A stretch of DNA of 52,271 bases from Arthrobacter bambusae (GCF_022606295.1 NZ_JAHHZS010000030.1:1-52271), one strand, 5' to 3'. Shown: positions 8,024-16,168, counted from the first letter of the stretch. Translations and numbers: made by a program. Notes: a model not told the origin generated them from the sequence alone.

Positions 8024-8422
8024 ATGCCTGCTGCAAAATCGACCCTGGTCCGCACTGCCCTCATCGCCGGACTGGCCGACGCCATTCTCATTCTTGTTTT
8101 CGCGGCCATCGGCCGCGACGCGCACCAACGCGCCGACGTCCTGACAGGGGTCTTTTCCACGGCCTGGCCCTTCCTTGCCGGTGCGGCGATCGGCTGGCTC
8201 GCCGCGAGGGTCTGGCGGGCACCGTTCCAGACCTGGCCGGCCGGCGTCGCCGTGTGGATTGGAACCGTGGCCGGTGGCATGCTCCTGCGTGCGGCCACCG
8301 GGCAGACCGTGGTGATCGCCTTCATTATTGTCGCCCTCATCAGCTTGGGGATCCTGCTGCTCGGCTACCGCGCTGTGATCGCCCTGGTAGTGCGGGTCCG
8401 TCGGCGGAGCCGCCAGTCCTGA
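8024..8422 (+). CDS. DUF3054 family membrane protein
   Basis: A 132-residue protein with four hydrophobic segments, recognisable as DUF3054. The first span begins TALIAGLADAILILVFAAIGRDAH (the GRxxH-type motif after span 1 is characteristic), followed by WPFLAGAAIGWLAARVW, PAGVAVWIGTVAGGMLLRAATGQ and IAFIIVALISLGILLLGYRAV, then a basic tail RVRRRSRQS. The function of the family is unknown. Start ATG 8024 is preceded by TAAGGT (8011-8016) and 7 bases, so its mRNA may be leaderless. The next gene follows after 61 bases on the same strand. Confidence 0.85.
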   Translation: MPAAKSTLVRTALIAGLADAILILVFAAIGRDAHQRADVLTGVFSTAWPFLAGAAIGWLAARVWRAPFQTWPAGVAVWIGTVAGGMLLRAATGQTVVIAFIIVALISLGILLLGYRAVIALVVRVRRRSRQS

Positions 8423-8483
8423 GCGCCCGCCGATGTACTAGGCTTGCTACGTCCATCGCCGCACTTCGGAAAGGCCGCCCCCA

Positions 8484-8765
8484 GTGATCACCGCTTTTGT
8501 CCTGATCAAGACCGACGCTTCACGTATCCCGGAGACGGCCGAAGAGATCTCCGCCATCCAGGGGATCAGCGAGGTCTACTCCGTCACCGGGGAATGGGAC
8601 CTTATTGCCGTGGCGCGCGTGGCGAAGCATGAGGAATTGGCGGATGTCATCGCCGACAAGCTCTCCAAGGTCCCCGCGGTGGTTCACACCACCACGCACA
8701 TCGCCTTCCGCGCCTACTCGCAGCACGATCTGGACGCCGCGTTCTCGCTGGGCTTCGAGCAGTAA
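8484..8765 (+). CDS. Stand-alone AsnC/Lrp ligand-binding (RAM) domain protein
   Basis: A 93-residue protein consisting only of the RAM/AsnC C-terminal domain: MITAFVLIKTD, IQGISEVYSVTGEWDLIAVARV and VHTTTHIAFRAYS follow the beta-alpha-beta-beta-alpha-beta pattern. It lacks the N-terminal HTH, so it cannot bind DNA as Lrp does. Such stand-alone RAM proteins are known but poorly characterised; they assemble into ring oligomers and may bind amino acids. The start is GTG 8484 with GGAAAGG upstream. It is convergent with trpD, whose stop is about 20 bases away. A link to tryptophan metabolism is speculative. Confidence 0.87.
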   Translation: MITAFVLIKTDASRIPETAEEISAIQGISEVYSVTGEWDLIAVARVAKHEELADVIADKLSKVPAVVHTTTHIAFRAYSQHDLDAAFSLGFEQ

Positions 8766-8783
8766 CCGCCGGCGCCCCGACGC

Positions 8784-9845
8784 CTACCTTTGGGTGAGTC
8801 CAACCCACGTGTCGAGGACCCGGGCAGCTGCTCCCGAGTCGACGGACTCCGCAGCACGCAGCCAGGCCGATTTCATTCGGTCCAGGAAAGGGCCGTCGGC
8901 AGCAGTCTCGTAAGCCACCAAGCCCGCGGCGGCGTTGAGCAAGACGGCATCCCGGACCGGACCCGCCTTCCCGCCAAGCACTTCGCGCACGACGGCGGCA
9001 TTCGCCGCGGCGTTGCCGCCTCGAAGATCGGCCACGGTCGCCGGAGCAATCCCGAGATCTGACGGCGAGAACCGCTGTTCGGTGACCTGCCCGTTCCGGA
9101 TTTCCCACACCGTGGACGGACCTGTGGTGGTGAGTTCATCGAGGCCGTCTTCCCCGCGGAAAACCAAACCCCGGCTCCCCCGGCGTGCCAAGACGCCGGC
9201 GATCAGCGGAGCCATGGTGGCGTTGGCAACGCCCACGGCTGAAGCCTGGACATGGGCAGGGTTGGTCATCGGACCCAGGAAATTGAAGGCGGTGGGAACA
9301 CCAAGTTCAGCCCGTACAACACCGGTATGCCGGAAGGACGGGTGGAATACCTGGGCGAAGCAAAAAGTGATCCCTGCCTCTTCGGCGTTGCGGGCGACGC
9401 GCTCGATCGGCAAGTCAAGCCTCACGCCCAAGGCTTCCAGGACATCGGCGGAGCCCGACGACGACGACGCGGCGCGGTTCCCGTGCTTTACGACCCGCGC
9501 TCCAGCGCCGGCCGCCACAAGGGCAGCCATCGTCGAGATGTTGACCGTGTTGAGTCGATCGCCGCCCGTGCCCACAATGTCCAGCTTTTCGCCCGGGATG
9601 CTCACGGCTTTGGCGTTGGACAGCATCGCCTCGACCAGTCCGGTGACTTCCTCCACGGTTTCGCCCTTGGCGCGCAGGGCAACCAAGAAACCGGCGATCT
9701 GGGACGGGGTTGCTTCCCCGGACATGATCGTGTTCATGGCCCATGCCGTGTTCTCGACCGTGAGGTCATGCCCGTTGATCAAGGCAGAGATGAGTCCGGG
9801 CCATGAGTTGCTTGCCTGCTGTGCAGATGCCTGTGAAGTCACCAC
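8784..9845 (-). CDS. trpD: Anthranilate phosphoribosyltransferase
   Basis: A 353-residue enzyme that transfers phosphoribose from PRPP to anthranilate in tryptophan synthesis. The PRPP site is visible in LDIVGTGGDRLNTVNISTMAALVAAGAGARVVKHGNRAASSSSGSADVLEALGV (GTGGD, NxST, KHGNR), followed by the anthranilate-binding GITFCFAQVFHPSFRHTGVVRAELGVPTAFNFLGPMTNPA. It stands alone, without other trp genes. Two adjacent GTG codons (9845, 9842) can start it. TAGCAT on the coding strand ends exactly 6 bases before the second GTG, suggesting a leaderless mRNA starting at 9842. It shares a ~145-bp divergent region with ctaE. Confidence 0.95.
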   Translation of the reverse strand: MVTSQASAQQASNSWPGLISALINGHDLTVENTAWAMNTIMSGEATPSQIAGFLVALRAKGETVEEVTGLVEAMLSNAKAVSIPGEKLDIVGTGGDRLNTVNISTMAALVAAGAGARVVKHGNRAASSSSGSADVLEALGVRLDLPIERVARNAEEAGITFCFAQVFHPSFRHTGVVRAELGVPTAFNFLGPMTNPAHVQASAVGVANATMAPLIAGVLARRGSRGLVFRGEDGLDELTTTGPSTVWEIRNGQVTEQRFSPSDLGIAPATVADLRGGNAAANAAVVREVLGGKAGPVRDAVLLNAAAGLVAYETAADGPFLDRMKSAWLRAAESVDSGAAARVLDTWVGLTQR

Positions 9846-9875
9846 TTGATGCTAGCGATCCACCGTGCTCCGTGA

Positions 9876-9958
9876 CCAATGCGAAGGAGGTCGGGAACTT
9901 TTCCGCGCGAATTCGCGTGTTTGTAGAAAAAGTCTCCCCAAATGGCGGTTCGCATTGG
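9876..9958. repeat. Inverted repeat in the trpD-ctaE divergent region
   Basis: CCAATGCGAA (9876-9885) and TTCGCATTGG (9949-9958) are perfect 10-bp inverted arms, 63 bases apart. The right arm overlaps the proposed ctaE -35. Between them lies the perfect 12-bp palindrome CGCGAATTCGCG (9906-9917). These could be binding sites for a regulator of cytochrome oxidase or trpD; no known consensus is matched. Confidence 0.4.
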
Positions 9959-9984
9959 GAAGTCCGGACTTTTACAGACATAAT
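9955..9984 (+). promoter_or_regulatory. Candidate leaderless promoter of ctaE
   Basis: TTGGGA (9955-9960), an 18-base spacer and CATAAT (9979-9984) fit a SigA promoter. Six bases later comes the GTG start of ctaE at 9991, so transcription probably starts at or next to the start codon. Confidence 0.5.
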
Positions 9985-9990
9985 GTCCTT

Positions 9991-10629
9991 GTGACATCTG
10001 CGACCCATGCCCCCAGTACCCCGGCGCACCCGACGCTGAATCGCCCCAATTTGGTTTCCGTTGGAACCGTTGTGTGGCTTTCCAGTGAGTTGATGTTCTT
10101 CGCCGGTCTCTTCGCCATGTACTTCACGCTGCGTTCCACGTCAGGCGCGTTGTGGGCGGACGAAACCGGCAAGCTCAACTTCCCGTTTGCGCTTGTAAAC
10201 ACGATCGTCCTTGTGTCAAGTTCCTTCACTTGCCAGATGGGCGTCTTCGCCGCCGAGCGACTTGAACCGCGCCGTCGAGGCGGTGTGCTGCAGTTCACCC
10301 GCTGGGGCATGAACGAATGGTTCCTCCTGACGTTCATCATGGGCGCCATCTTCGTTGCCGGCCAGAGCACGGAATACGCCATGCTTGTGTCCGAGCACGT
10401 TACGCTCTCCGCCAACGCCTACGGTTCCGCTTTCTACATGACTACCGGCTTCCACGGCCTGCACGTCATCGGCGGCCTCATCGCCTTCCTGTTCATCATT
10501 GGCCGCGCATACGCCGCCAAGAAGTTCGGACACTTTGAAGCGACCTCGGCAATCGTCACCTCGTACTATTGGCACTTCGTGGATGTTGTGTGGATCGGCC
10601 TCTTCCTGGTCATCTACGTCCTGAAGTAG
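9991..10629 (+). CDS. ctaE: Cytochrome c oxidase subunit III
   Basis: A 212-residue integral membrane subunit of the aa3-type oxidase. It has the five-span actinobacterial form of heme-copper oxidase subunit III: VSVGTVVWLSSELMFFAGLFAMYFTLRS, FALVNTIVLVSSSFTCQMGVFAAE, WFLLTFIMGAIFVAGQSTEYAMLV, the conserved GFHGLHVIGGLIAFLFIIGRAY and TSYYWHFVDVVWIGLFLVIYVLK. The GTG at 9991 was chosen because homology begins at VTSATHAPS and a promoter-like element ends 6 bases upstream. It heads the ctaE-qcrC-qcrA-qcrB cluster found throughout Actinobacteria, where the bc1 complex and aa3 oxidase form a supercomplex. Confidence 0.96.
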   Translation: MTSATHAPSTPAHPTLNRPNLVSVGTVVWLSSELMFFAGLFAMYFTLRSTSGALWADETGKLNFPFALVNTIVLVSSSFTCQMGVFAAERLEPRRRGGVLQFTRWGMNEWFLLTFIMGAIFVAGQSTEYAMLVSEHVTLSANAYGSAFYMTTGFHGLHVIGGLIAFLFIIGRAYAAKKFGHFEATSAIVTSYYWHFVDVVWIGLFLVIYVLK

Positions 10630-10717
10630 CCCGGCACCGACTCTTGTTCCACAAGAGGATGAATTTTAAAGAAGCGGCTCACGGAGCCGACGCAGGATCG
10701 AATAAAGGAACCACCAC

Positions 10718-11506
10718 GTGAAGGCACTCTCGCAGAAGCGACGTCATCCACTGGCAGCAATTGCGCTGCTGTTGTTGGGACTCCTCGTCACTGGTGGGCT
10801 TTACGCCGTTGCCACAACGGTCAACCAGGCGAAGGCAGACACCACTACCTTCAGCGCCAGCGACGCCCAGGAGGGCGGCAAGCTCTTCGCCGCAAACTGC
10901 GCCACCTGCCACGGCATGGGCGCAAGCGGAACGAAGGACGCTCCGTCGCTGGTCGGCGTGGGTGCTGCTGCAGTTGACTTCCAGGTTGGCACCGGCCGTA
11001 TGCCCATGCAGATGAACGGACCCCAGGCCCAAGAAAAGCCAAGGCAGTTCAACGACCAGCAGACTCAGCAGCTCGCGGCTTACGTCGCCTCGCTGGGTGC
11101 TGGTCCGGCAATTCCCGACGCATCGCTGCTCGACGAAAAGGGTGACGCCGCGAAGGGTGGCGAGCTCTTCCGCGTCAACTGCGCGATGTGCCACAACGCT
11201 GCCGCAGCCGGCGGTGCCTTGACCCGTGGAAAGTTCGCTCCGGCGTTGGCCGGGGTTTCGGGACAGCACATCTACGAAGCCATGGCCACTGGTCCGCAGA
11301 ACATGCCCGTCTTCAACGACGCCAACATCTCTCCTGAGGGCAAGCGCGACATCATCACCTTCCTGAAGACGATCGAAGCCAACGGGTCGCCGGGCGGAAA
11401 CGACCTCGGATCCCTGGGTCCGGTTTCCGAAGGTCTCTTCGTCTGGGTCGCAGGCCTCGGCGTCATCATCGCCTTCACCATCTGGCTGACGTCCCGCACG
11501 TCATAA
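10718..11506 (+). CDS. qcrC: Diheme cytochrome c subunit of the bc1 complex
   Basis: A 262-residue membrane-anchored cytochrome c. The N-terminal span (HPLAAIALLLLGLLVTGGLYAVAT) is a signal anchor. Two c-type domains follow, with heme motifs CATCH (61-65) and CAMCH (155-159). A C-terminal span (EGLFVWVAGLGVIIAFTIWLT) ends the protein. Diheme QcrC replaces both cytochrome c1 and soluble cytochrome c in Actinobacteria, passing electrons directly to the CuA site of CtaC. The start is GTG 10718 with AAAGGA upstream. It is 88 bases after ctaE and likely co-transcribed. Confidence 0.96.
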   Translation: MKALSQKRRHPLAAIALLLLGLLVTGGLYAVATTVNQAKADTTTFSASDAQEGGKLFAANCATCHGMGASGTKDAPSLVGVGAAAVDFQVGTGRMPMQMNGPQAQEKPRQFNDQQTQQLAAYVASLGAGPAIPDASLLDEKGDAAKGGELFRVNCAMCHNAAAAGGALTRGKFAPALAGVSGQHIYEAMATGPQNMPVFNDANISPEGKRDIITFLKTIEANGSPGGNDLGSLGPVSEGLFVWVAGLGVIIAFTIWLTSRTS

Positions 11507-11603
11507 CCCGGACGCACTAAGAACTTCTGCTGTCCCCACAGCAGTTTGAATTGAACATTAACCCGGTTAAGGCCGGGACAACGAGAGAAGGATGAGGCGA
11601 ATT

Positions 11604-12674
11604 ATGGGCAACCATAGTGACGGCAGTCCGAACCACTCGGGCACCGTAGCTACGGCTGGTCAGAATGATGTGGAGAAGTTCCAGGATCCTGGGCTCCCTC
11701 CGCACCGTTTGCGCCTGGCTGACACGGATCCGAGAGCCGCCAAGCGAGCCGAACGACAGGTAGCCATACTCTTCGGCATATCTGTCATCGGCACGGTGAT
11801 CTTCCTGGTGTCGTACTTTGCCATCGATCTGCACACCGATGGATCGATCGCAACGATCCGCAACCAAAACCTGTTGCTTGGCCTTGGCACCGCATTTGCG
11901 ATGCTCGGCATCGGCACCGGTATCGTGCACTGGGCCAAGGCCCTCATGCCGGACCACGAGGTATCGGAAGAGCGCCACGCCATCCGTACCGAGGAAGACC
12001 GGCAGGCAGCCGTGCGGATCGTCGAGGACATCGTCGAGGAAACCGGCATCAAGCGTCGCCCGCTGATCCGCAACACCCTTTTGGGTGCTGTGGCCCTGGC
12101 TCCCCTCCCGGCCCTGGCCGTATTCGGTGACCTTGGACCCCGTCCGGACGACAAGCTCGCACACACCATGTGGGCACCCCAGGACGGCAAGCTCAAGCGC
12201 CTCACCCGCGACCCCGATGGAACTCCGATCAAAGCGTCCGACGTGACCATCGGTTCTGCGTTCCACGTGATCCCGGAAGGCCTCAACGAACTCCAGGAAG
12301 GCAAGCTCAACGCGAAGGCCAAAGCCGTCGTTTTGCTGATGCGCCTGAACCCGGAGGACTTGACGATTTCCAAGGGCCGCGAAACCTGGAGCTACAACGG
12401 AATCGTTGCCTACTCCAAGATCTGCACCCACGTCGGTTGCCCCGTTGCCCTTTATGAGCAGCAAACGCACCACCTGCTGTGCCCGTGCCACCAGTCAACC
12501 TTCGACCTCACCAAGGAATGCAAGGTTATCTTCGGCCCCGCCAGCCGTCCGCTCCCCCAGCTGCCCATCGCGGTGGACGCTGAGGGCTACCTCGTAGCCA
12601 CGAGCGATTTCAAAGAACCTGTAGGACCGAGTTACTGGGAGCGTGACGAGCATGAGCGCCTCATCAACAGCTGA
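11604..12674 (+). CDS. qcrA: Rieske iron-sulfur subunit of the bc1 complex
   Basis: A 356-residue protein. Three N-terminal hydrophobic segments (about 55-80, 90-115 and 155-175) are the actinobacterial QcrA layout, followed by the Rieske fold. Cluster motifs are CTHVGC (274-279) and CPCHQS (293-298); ligands are expected at C274, H276, C293 and H296, with C279-C295 as the disulfide. ATG 11604 was preferred over the in-frame ATG 11592, because the AGAAGG site abuts the latter and is 12 bases from the former. The 3' end overlaps qcrB. A small CTGCTGT/ACAGCAG hairpin lies between qcrC and this gene. Confidence 0.95.
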   Translation: MGNHSDGSPNHSGTVATAGQNDVEKFQDPGLPPHRLRLADTDPRAAKRAERQVAILFGISVIGTVIFLVSYFAIDLHTDGSIATIRNQNLLLGLGTAFAMLGIGTGIVHWAKALMPDHEVSEERHAIRTEEDRQAAVRIVEDIVEETGIKRRPLIRNTLLGAVALAPLPALAVFGDLGPRPDDKLAHTMWAPQDGKLKRLTRDPDGTPIKASDVTIGSAFHVIPEGLNELQEGKLNAKAKAVVLLMRLNPEDLTISKGRETWSYNGIVAYSKICTHVGCPVALYEQQTHHLLCPCHQSTFDLTKECKVIFGPASRPLPQLPIAVDAEGYLVATSDFKEPVGPSYWERDEHERLINS

Positions 12675-14325
12675 AGTCCCCTTCGTACCTAAAACCAAGG
12701 TTGGCCGGATCACGGACTTCGTTGACGAGCGTGTCGGCGGATCCGGAATCCTGCGTGAATTCGGCCGGAAGGTCTTCCCCGACCACTGGTCCTTCATGTT
12801 CGGTGAGGTGGCGCTGTATTCCTTCGTCATCCTCCTGATGTCGGGTACGTTCCTGACGTTCTTCTTCGACCCGTCGATGGCTGAGACCCACTATTCGGGT
12901 TCTTACACCCCGCTGACAAATGTCGAAATGTCCGTCGCGTACAACTCGTCGCTGAACATCTCGTTCGACGTCCGCGGTGGCTTGTTCTTCCGCCAGGTCC
13001 ACCACTGGGCGGCCCTGCTGTTCGTGGCGTCCCTTGGTGTGCACATGCTGCGTGTCTTCTTCACGGGCGCTTTCCGCAAGCCCCGTGAAATGAACTGGGT
13101 GGTGGGCGGCGTCCTGCTCATCCTCGCCATGGCTGAAGGCTTCACGGGATACTCGCTCCCCGATGACCTGCTGTCCGGTAACGGCCTGCGAATCATCGAC
13201 GGTGTCATCAAGTCGATCCCGGTGATCGGCACGTATATATCGTTCTTCCTCTTCGGGGGTGAATTCCCCGGTACGGCGATCATCGGCCGCCTGTACGTGC
13301 TGCATATCCTGCTGGTGCCGGCGATGATTCTCCTGATGATCGTCATCCACCTCTTCATGGTGGTTGTGCACAAGCACACGCAGTACCCTGGCCCGGGCCG
13401 CAACGACGGCAACGTCGTCGGCTACCCCCTGGGACCGGTTTATGCGGCCAAGGCAGGTGGCTTCTTCTTCATCGTGTTCGGTGTCGTCGCCCTCATGGCT
13501 GCGATGTTCACCATCAACCCGATCTGGAACTACGGGCCGTACGACCCCTCCCCCGTGTCTGCCGGTACCCAGCCTGACTGGTACATCGGCTTCGTCGACG
13601 GTGCCCTGCGACTCATGCCCGGCGTGGTCAACGACTTCCACTTCGAATACATCATCTTCGGCCATGTGCTGACGCTGAATGTGCTGTTGCCCGCATTGGT
13701 TCCGGCAGGCATCATTTTCACGGTGCTTTTCACGTACCCGTGGATTGAGCGCTGGATCACCAAGGACAACCGTGAGCACCACGTCCTGGACCGTCCTCGC
13801 AACGCGCCTACCCGCACCGCGATTGGTGTTGCAGGCTTTACCTGGTACTGCGTCATGTGGGCAGCGGCCGGCTCCGACCTCATCGCAACGCACTTCCACG
13901 TCGCACTGAACGATGTCACGTACTGGTTGCGCACGCTGTTCTTCATTGGCCCGATCATTGCGTTCATGGTGACAAAGCGCGTGGCCCTCGCACTGCAGCG
14001 CAAGGACCGTGAAATTGCCTTGCACGGCCGCGAAACGGGCCGCATCGTGCGCCTGCCGCACGGTGAGTTCATCGAGGTGCACGCCCCGCTGGACGACTAC
14101 AAGCAATACAAGCTTGTGGGCTTCGAGTCGCCGTCCCCGTTGGCGGCCCAGCCGAACGAGCACGGCGTCGTCACTCCGAAGGAGAAGCGCCGCGCGGCAC
14201 TGTCCAAGTGGTTCTTCGAAGACCGTGTTGCCCCGGCAACGCCGGCCGAGCTCGAAGCAGCGCACGGACACGGCCACCATGAGGCCATCGAATCCAGCGA
14301 AGAGCACAAGAGCCTTAGCCACTAG
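12652..14325 (+). CDS. qcrB: Cytochrome b subunit of the bc1 complex
   Basis: A 557-residue integral membrane protein that carries hemes bL/bH and the quinone sites. Visible features are the N-terminal spans with VHHWAALLFVASLGVHMLRVFFTGAFRKPREMNW (heme histidines), GYSLPDDLLSGNG, the second heme region (LYVLHILLVPAMILLMIVIHLFMVVVHKHTQ) and a PDWYIGF segment equivalent to the PEWY motif of the Qo site, with Asp for Glu as is usual in Actinobacteria. A long polar C-terminal tail follows. GTG 12643 is an alternative start; ATG 12652 has GGGAG at better spacing. It overlaps qcrA by 23 bases. Confidence 0.95.
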   Translation: MSASSTAEVPFVPKTKVGRITDFVDERVGGSGILREFGRKVFPDHWSFMFGEVALYSFVILLMSGTFLTFFFDPSMAETHYSGSYTPLTNVEMSVAYNSSLNISFDVRGGLFFRQVHHWAALLFVASLGVHMLRVFFTGAFRKPREMNWVVGGVLLILAMAEGFTGYSLPDDLLSGNGLRIIDGVIKSIPVIGTYISFFLFGGEFPGTAIIGRLYVLHILLVPAMILLMIVIHLFMVVVHKHTQYPGPGRNDGNVVGYPLGPVYAAKAGGFFFIVFGVVALMAAMFTINPIWNYGPYDPSPVSAGTQPDWYIGFVDGALRLMPGVVNDFHFEYIIFGHVLTLNVLLPALVPAGIIFTVLFTYPWIERWITKDNREHHVLDRPRNAPTRTAIGVAGFTWYCVMWAAAGSDLIATHFHVALNDVTYWLRTLFFIGPIIAFMVTKRVALALQRKDREIALHGRETGRIVRLPHGEFIEVHAPLDDYKQYKLVGFESPSPLAAQPNEHGVVTPKEKRRAALSKWFFEDRVAPATPAELEAAHGHGHHEAIESSEEHKSLSH

Positions 14326-14338
14326 CTCCCGCAGATAG

Positions 14339-14384
14339 CAACGAGTGAGGGCCCCGTCCGCATGGACGGGGCCCTCACTCGTTG
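14339..14384. terminator. Strong hairpin between qcrB and the GntR gene
   Basis: A perfect 21-bp stem (14339-14359 with 14364-14384) closed by a GCAT loop. It separates the convergent qcrB and GntR genes and can serve both. It lacks a clear T-tract. Confidence 0.75.
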
Positions 14385-14418
14385 TGCTGCATCCGGGCGG
14401 TGTGCCCCTGGCTTCGAG

Positions 14419-15234
14419 CTAGTGGGTGCGGTAGCCCGTCGATTGGCTTCTCGTGGACCGGACGCCCGGCCGCTGCAACGGAACCCACAACTTGTAGCGG
14501 TCAGCACGGTAGTACGAGACGGAGTAGTCCACCATGGCACGGGCCACGAATGCGTGGCGCTGGATCTTGAGCAGCGGAGTACCGACATCCACGTTCAGTA
14601 GCCGCGCTGTGGATGGCGAAGCTGCGGTTGCTTCGATCATGTCCTCTCCCCACTCCATCACCAGTCCGTACTTTTCACTCAGTACGTTGTACAGGGACGT
14701 GGGAGGCGCCTCGTCCAAAAGACCTGGCACGCGGTGGGCAGGGATGAAGTTCTCGTCCACGCTCATGGGTTCGTTGTCCGCGAGGAGGAGCCTCCGGAAA
14801 CGGACCAGCGGCGTGCCTTCCTCCAACTGGAGTTCCCTCGCCAGGAAGGCGCTGGCAGCGATTTGCTCAAAGCTCAGGACCTTGGCAGCCGGAACCATGC
14901 CACGGCGCTGCATTTCCTCGCTGTACGAGGTGAGCTTCACTTGCAGGTCCAGCTTGGGTTTGCGGACGAAAGTTCCCAGTCCAACCACCCGTTCGATGAC
15001 TTCCTCGCCGACGAGGGCATCAATGGCCTGCCGTACCGTCATCCTCGCGAGTCCGAAGCGTTCAGAGAGGTCCCGTTCCGACGGCAACGCCGCGCCGGGC
15101 TTGCAGGACTCCGAGATGTAGCTACGCAGGATCTCGCGCAGTTGAACGTAGATAGGAGTGCCGCTCTTGCGGTCGATCTCCCCCGCGATACGTGCTGCTT
15201 CAGCAGGCACGGCGGACCCCGGCAAAGAAATCAC
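14419..15234 (-). CDS. GntR/HutC-family regulator, DasR-like
   Basis: A 271-residue transcriptional regulator. After a ~22-residue extension, the winged helix (IDRKSGTPIYVQLREILRSYI...PSERDLSERFGLARMTVRQAIDALVGEEVIERVVGLGTFVRKP) is of the HutC type. A UTRA effector domain follows (KLTSYSEEMQRRGMVPAAKVLSFEQI ... LWVPLQRPG). DasR/NagR-type members sense amino-sugar phosphates. A dre-like palindrome lies in the shared intergenic region, overlapping a plausible -35 of this gene, and the divergent neighbour encodes the PTS phosphocarrier HPr. Both support a DasR-like role controlling sugar uptake and itself. The start is GTG 15234. Effector identity is inferred. Confidence 0.8.
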   Translation of the reverse strand: MISLPGSAVPAEAARIAGEIDRKSGTPIYVQLREILRSYISESCKPGAALPSERDLSERFGLARMTVRQAIDALVGEEVIERVVGLGTFVRKPKLDLQVKLTSYSEEMQRRGMVPAAKVLSFEQIAASAFLARELQLEEGTPLVRFRRLLLADNEPMSVDENFIPAHRVPGLLDEAPPTSLYNVLSEKYGLVMEWGEDMIEATAASPSTARLLNVDVGTPLLKIQRHAFVARAMVDYSVSYYRADRYKLWVPLQRPGVRSTRSQSTGYRTH

Positions 15235-15265
15235 TCATGAAACAAGCGTAGGCCAATCCACTCGC

Positions 15266-15277
15266 AGGTCTAGACCA
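15266..15277. promoter_or_regulatory. dre-like operator between gntR and ptsH
   Basis: AGGTCTAGACCA, with the perfect core GGTCTAGACC (15267-15276), matches the core of the DasR-responsive element (TGGTCTAGACCA) at all but one position. On the minus strand it overlaps a -35-like TAGACC located 16 bases from TACGCT, the proposed -10 of the GntR gene. It lies about 100 bases before the ptsH start. Confidence 0.75.
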
Positions 15278-15366
15278 GCCGTCCGCAACACACGGTGCGG
15301 CGGCGCTAGGCTTGTAGGGATCAAAATCGCAGTCGGCATCTGGCCGTACGAGTCAAAGGAGCCGGT

Positions 15367-15660
15367 TTGCCCGAGCACAAAGCCATCATCGCCGCAAAAA
15401 TCGGCCTCCATGCACGGGCTGCCGCTCTGTTCGTGCGGGCCGTGACGGCCACTGGCCTGCCGGTGACGATCCGCAAGCCCGGCCAGCAAGCGGTGGATGC
15501 CCGCTCTTTGCTCGAAGTCATGACCGAAGATTTCGGATATGGCTGCGAAGTGGTCCTGGCGGTCGAGCGAGAAGCGCTGCAAGCCGGTCGCACGCTGGAT
15601 GAGGTCAACGATGCCTTGGTGGCCCTTTCGGCCGTGCTGGAGGCCCTGGAGGGCTCCTGA
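15367..15660 (+). CDS. ptsH: HPr phosphocarrier protein of the PTS
   Basis: A 97-residue HPr. The active-site region reads AAKIGLHARAAALFVRA, with His15 as phosphorylation site (the usual GLHARPAA has Ala in place of Pro here). The Ser46-like region is VDARSLLEVM (S47). HPr passes phosphate from Enzyme I to sugar-specific Enzyme IIA proteins in the cytoplasm. The start is TTG 15367 with AGGAG (15357-15361) upstream. No EI or EII gene is nearby. A dre-like element in the promoter region suggests control by the divergent GntR protein. It ends at a long bidirectional terminator. Confidence 0.9.
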   Translation: MPEHKAIIAAKIGLHARAAALFVRAVTATGLPVTIRKPGQQAVDARSLLEVMTEDFGYGCEVVLAVEREALQAGRTLDEVNDALVALSAVLEALEGS

Positions 15661-15710
15661 AGGGCAATTCCCGTGATGGCATAGCTCTCAAACGGCATTC
15701 GGATACGACA

Positions 15711-15752
15711 AAAGACGGCGGGCCCCACCAAGTGGTGGGGCCCGCCGTCTTT
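15711..15752. terminator. Bidirectional terminator between ptsH and ctaF
   Basis: A 20-bp perfect stem (15711-15730 with 15733-15752) rich in GGGCCCC, flanked by AAA on one side and TTT on the other, so it works on both strands. Confidence 0.9.
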
Positions 15753-15766
15753 GTTCACGTGTTTTT

Positions 15767-16168
15767 CTAGTGCGCGTGGTCTCCACGGCTGTATTCGAAC
15801 ACCCAACCGACCAGGGCTACGACAGCCAGGCCGGCGGCGACGAACGTGATCCAGAAGCCTACGGCCAAGCCAAGGAACCCGCCTGCACAAGACAAGCCGA
15901 GCACCAGCGGCCACCAGCTCCAGGGGCTGAAGTGTCCCTGCTCGCCGGCGCCTTCGTGGATCTCCGCGTCCGGACGGTCCTCCGGACGCATGCCGACCCG
16001 CTTACCCGTGAAACCGAGGTATGCGCCGATCATGCCTGCCAGGCCACCGACCAGGAGGATGCCGAGGGTGCCGACCCACTCATCCCAGTTGTTCAGGAAA
16101 CCGTAAACCAGCGCGACCGGTACGAAGAAGAAGCTCCCCGCACCAAAAATCCAAGATTCGATTTTCAT
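15767..16168 (-). CDS. ctaF: Cytochrome c oxidase subunit IV, actinobacterial type
   Basis: A 133-residue membrane protein with four spans: MKIESWIFGAGSFFFVPVALVYGFL, WVGTLGILLVGGLAGMIGAYLGF, WWPLVLGLSCAGGFLGLAVGFW and ITFVAAGLAVVALVGWVFEYSRG. The loop GMRPEDRPDAEIHEGAGEQGHFSPWSWWP is typical of actinobacterial CtaF. It is a structural subunit of the aa3 oxidase without redox centres. The ATG overlaps the ctaD stop by 4 bases (ATGA), implying translational coupling. It is the last gene of the ctaC-ctaD-ctaF operon. Confidence 0.95.
   Translation of the reverse strand: MKIESWIFGAGSFFFVPVALVYGFLNNWDEWVGTLGILLVGGLAGMIGAYLGFTGKRVGMRPEDRPDAEIHEGAGEQGHFSPWSWWPLVLGLSCAGGFLGLAVGFWITFVAAGLAVVALVGWVFEYSRGDHAH

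Noticed and set aside
12664..14322. Long minus-strand open frame opposite qcrB
   Set aside because: The translation is His/Glu/Val-rich and domain-free; it is a shadow of cytochrome b.
15200..15238. 12-codon ORF starting at ATG 15238, overlapping the GntR GTG start in another frame
   Set aside because: The ATG falls 6 bases after the proposed -10, which looks like a leaderless start, but the peptide is tiny and featureless. Chance is the simplest explanation.
15302..15312. TAGGCT as -10 of ptsH
   Set aside because: There is no -35 at a suitable distance and several equally good hexamers nearby, so no promoter was assigned.
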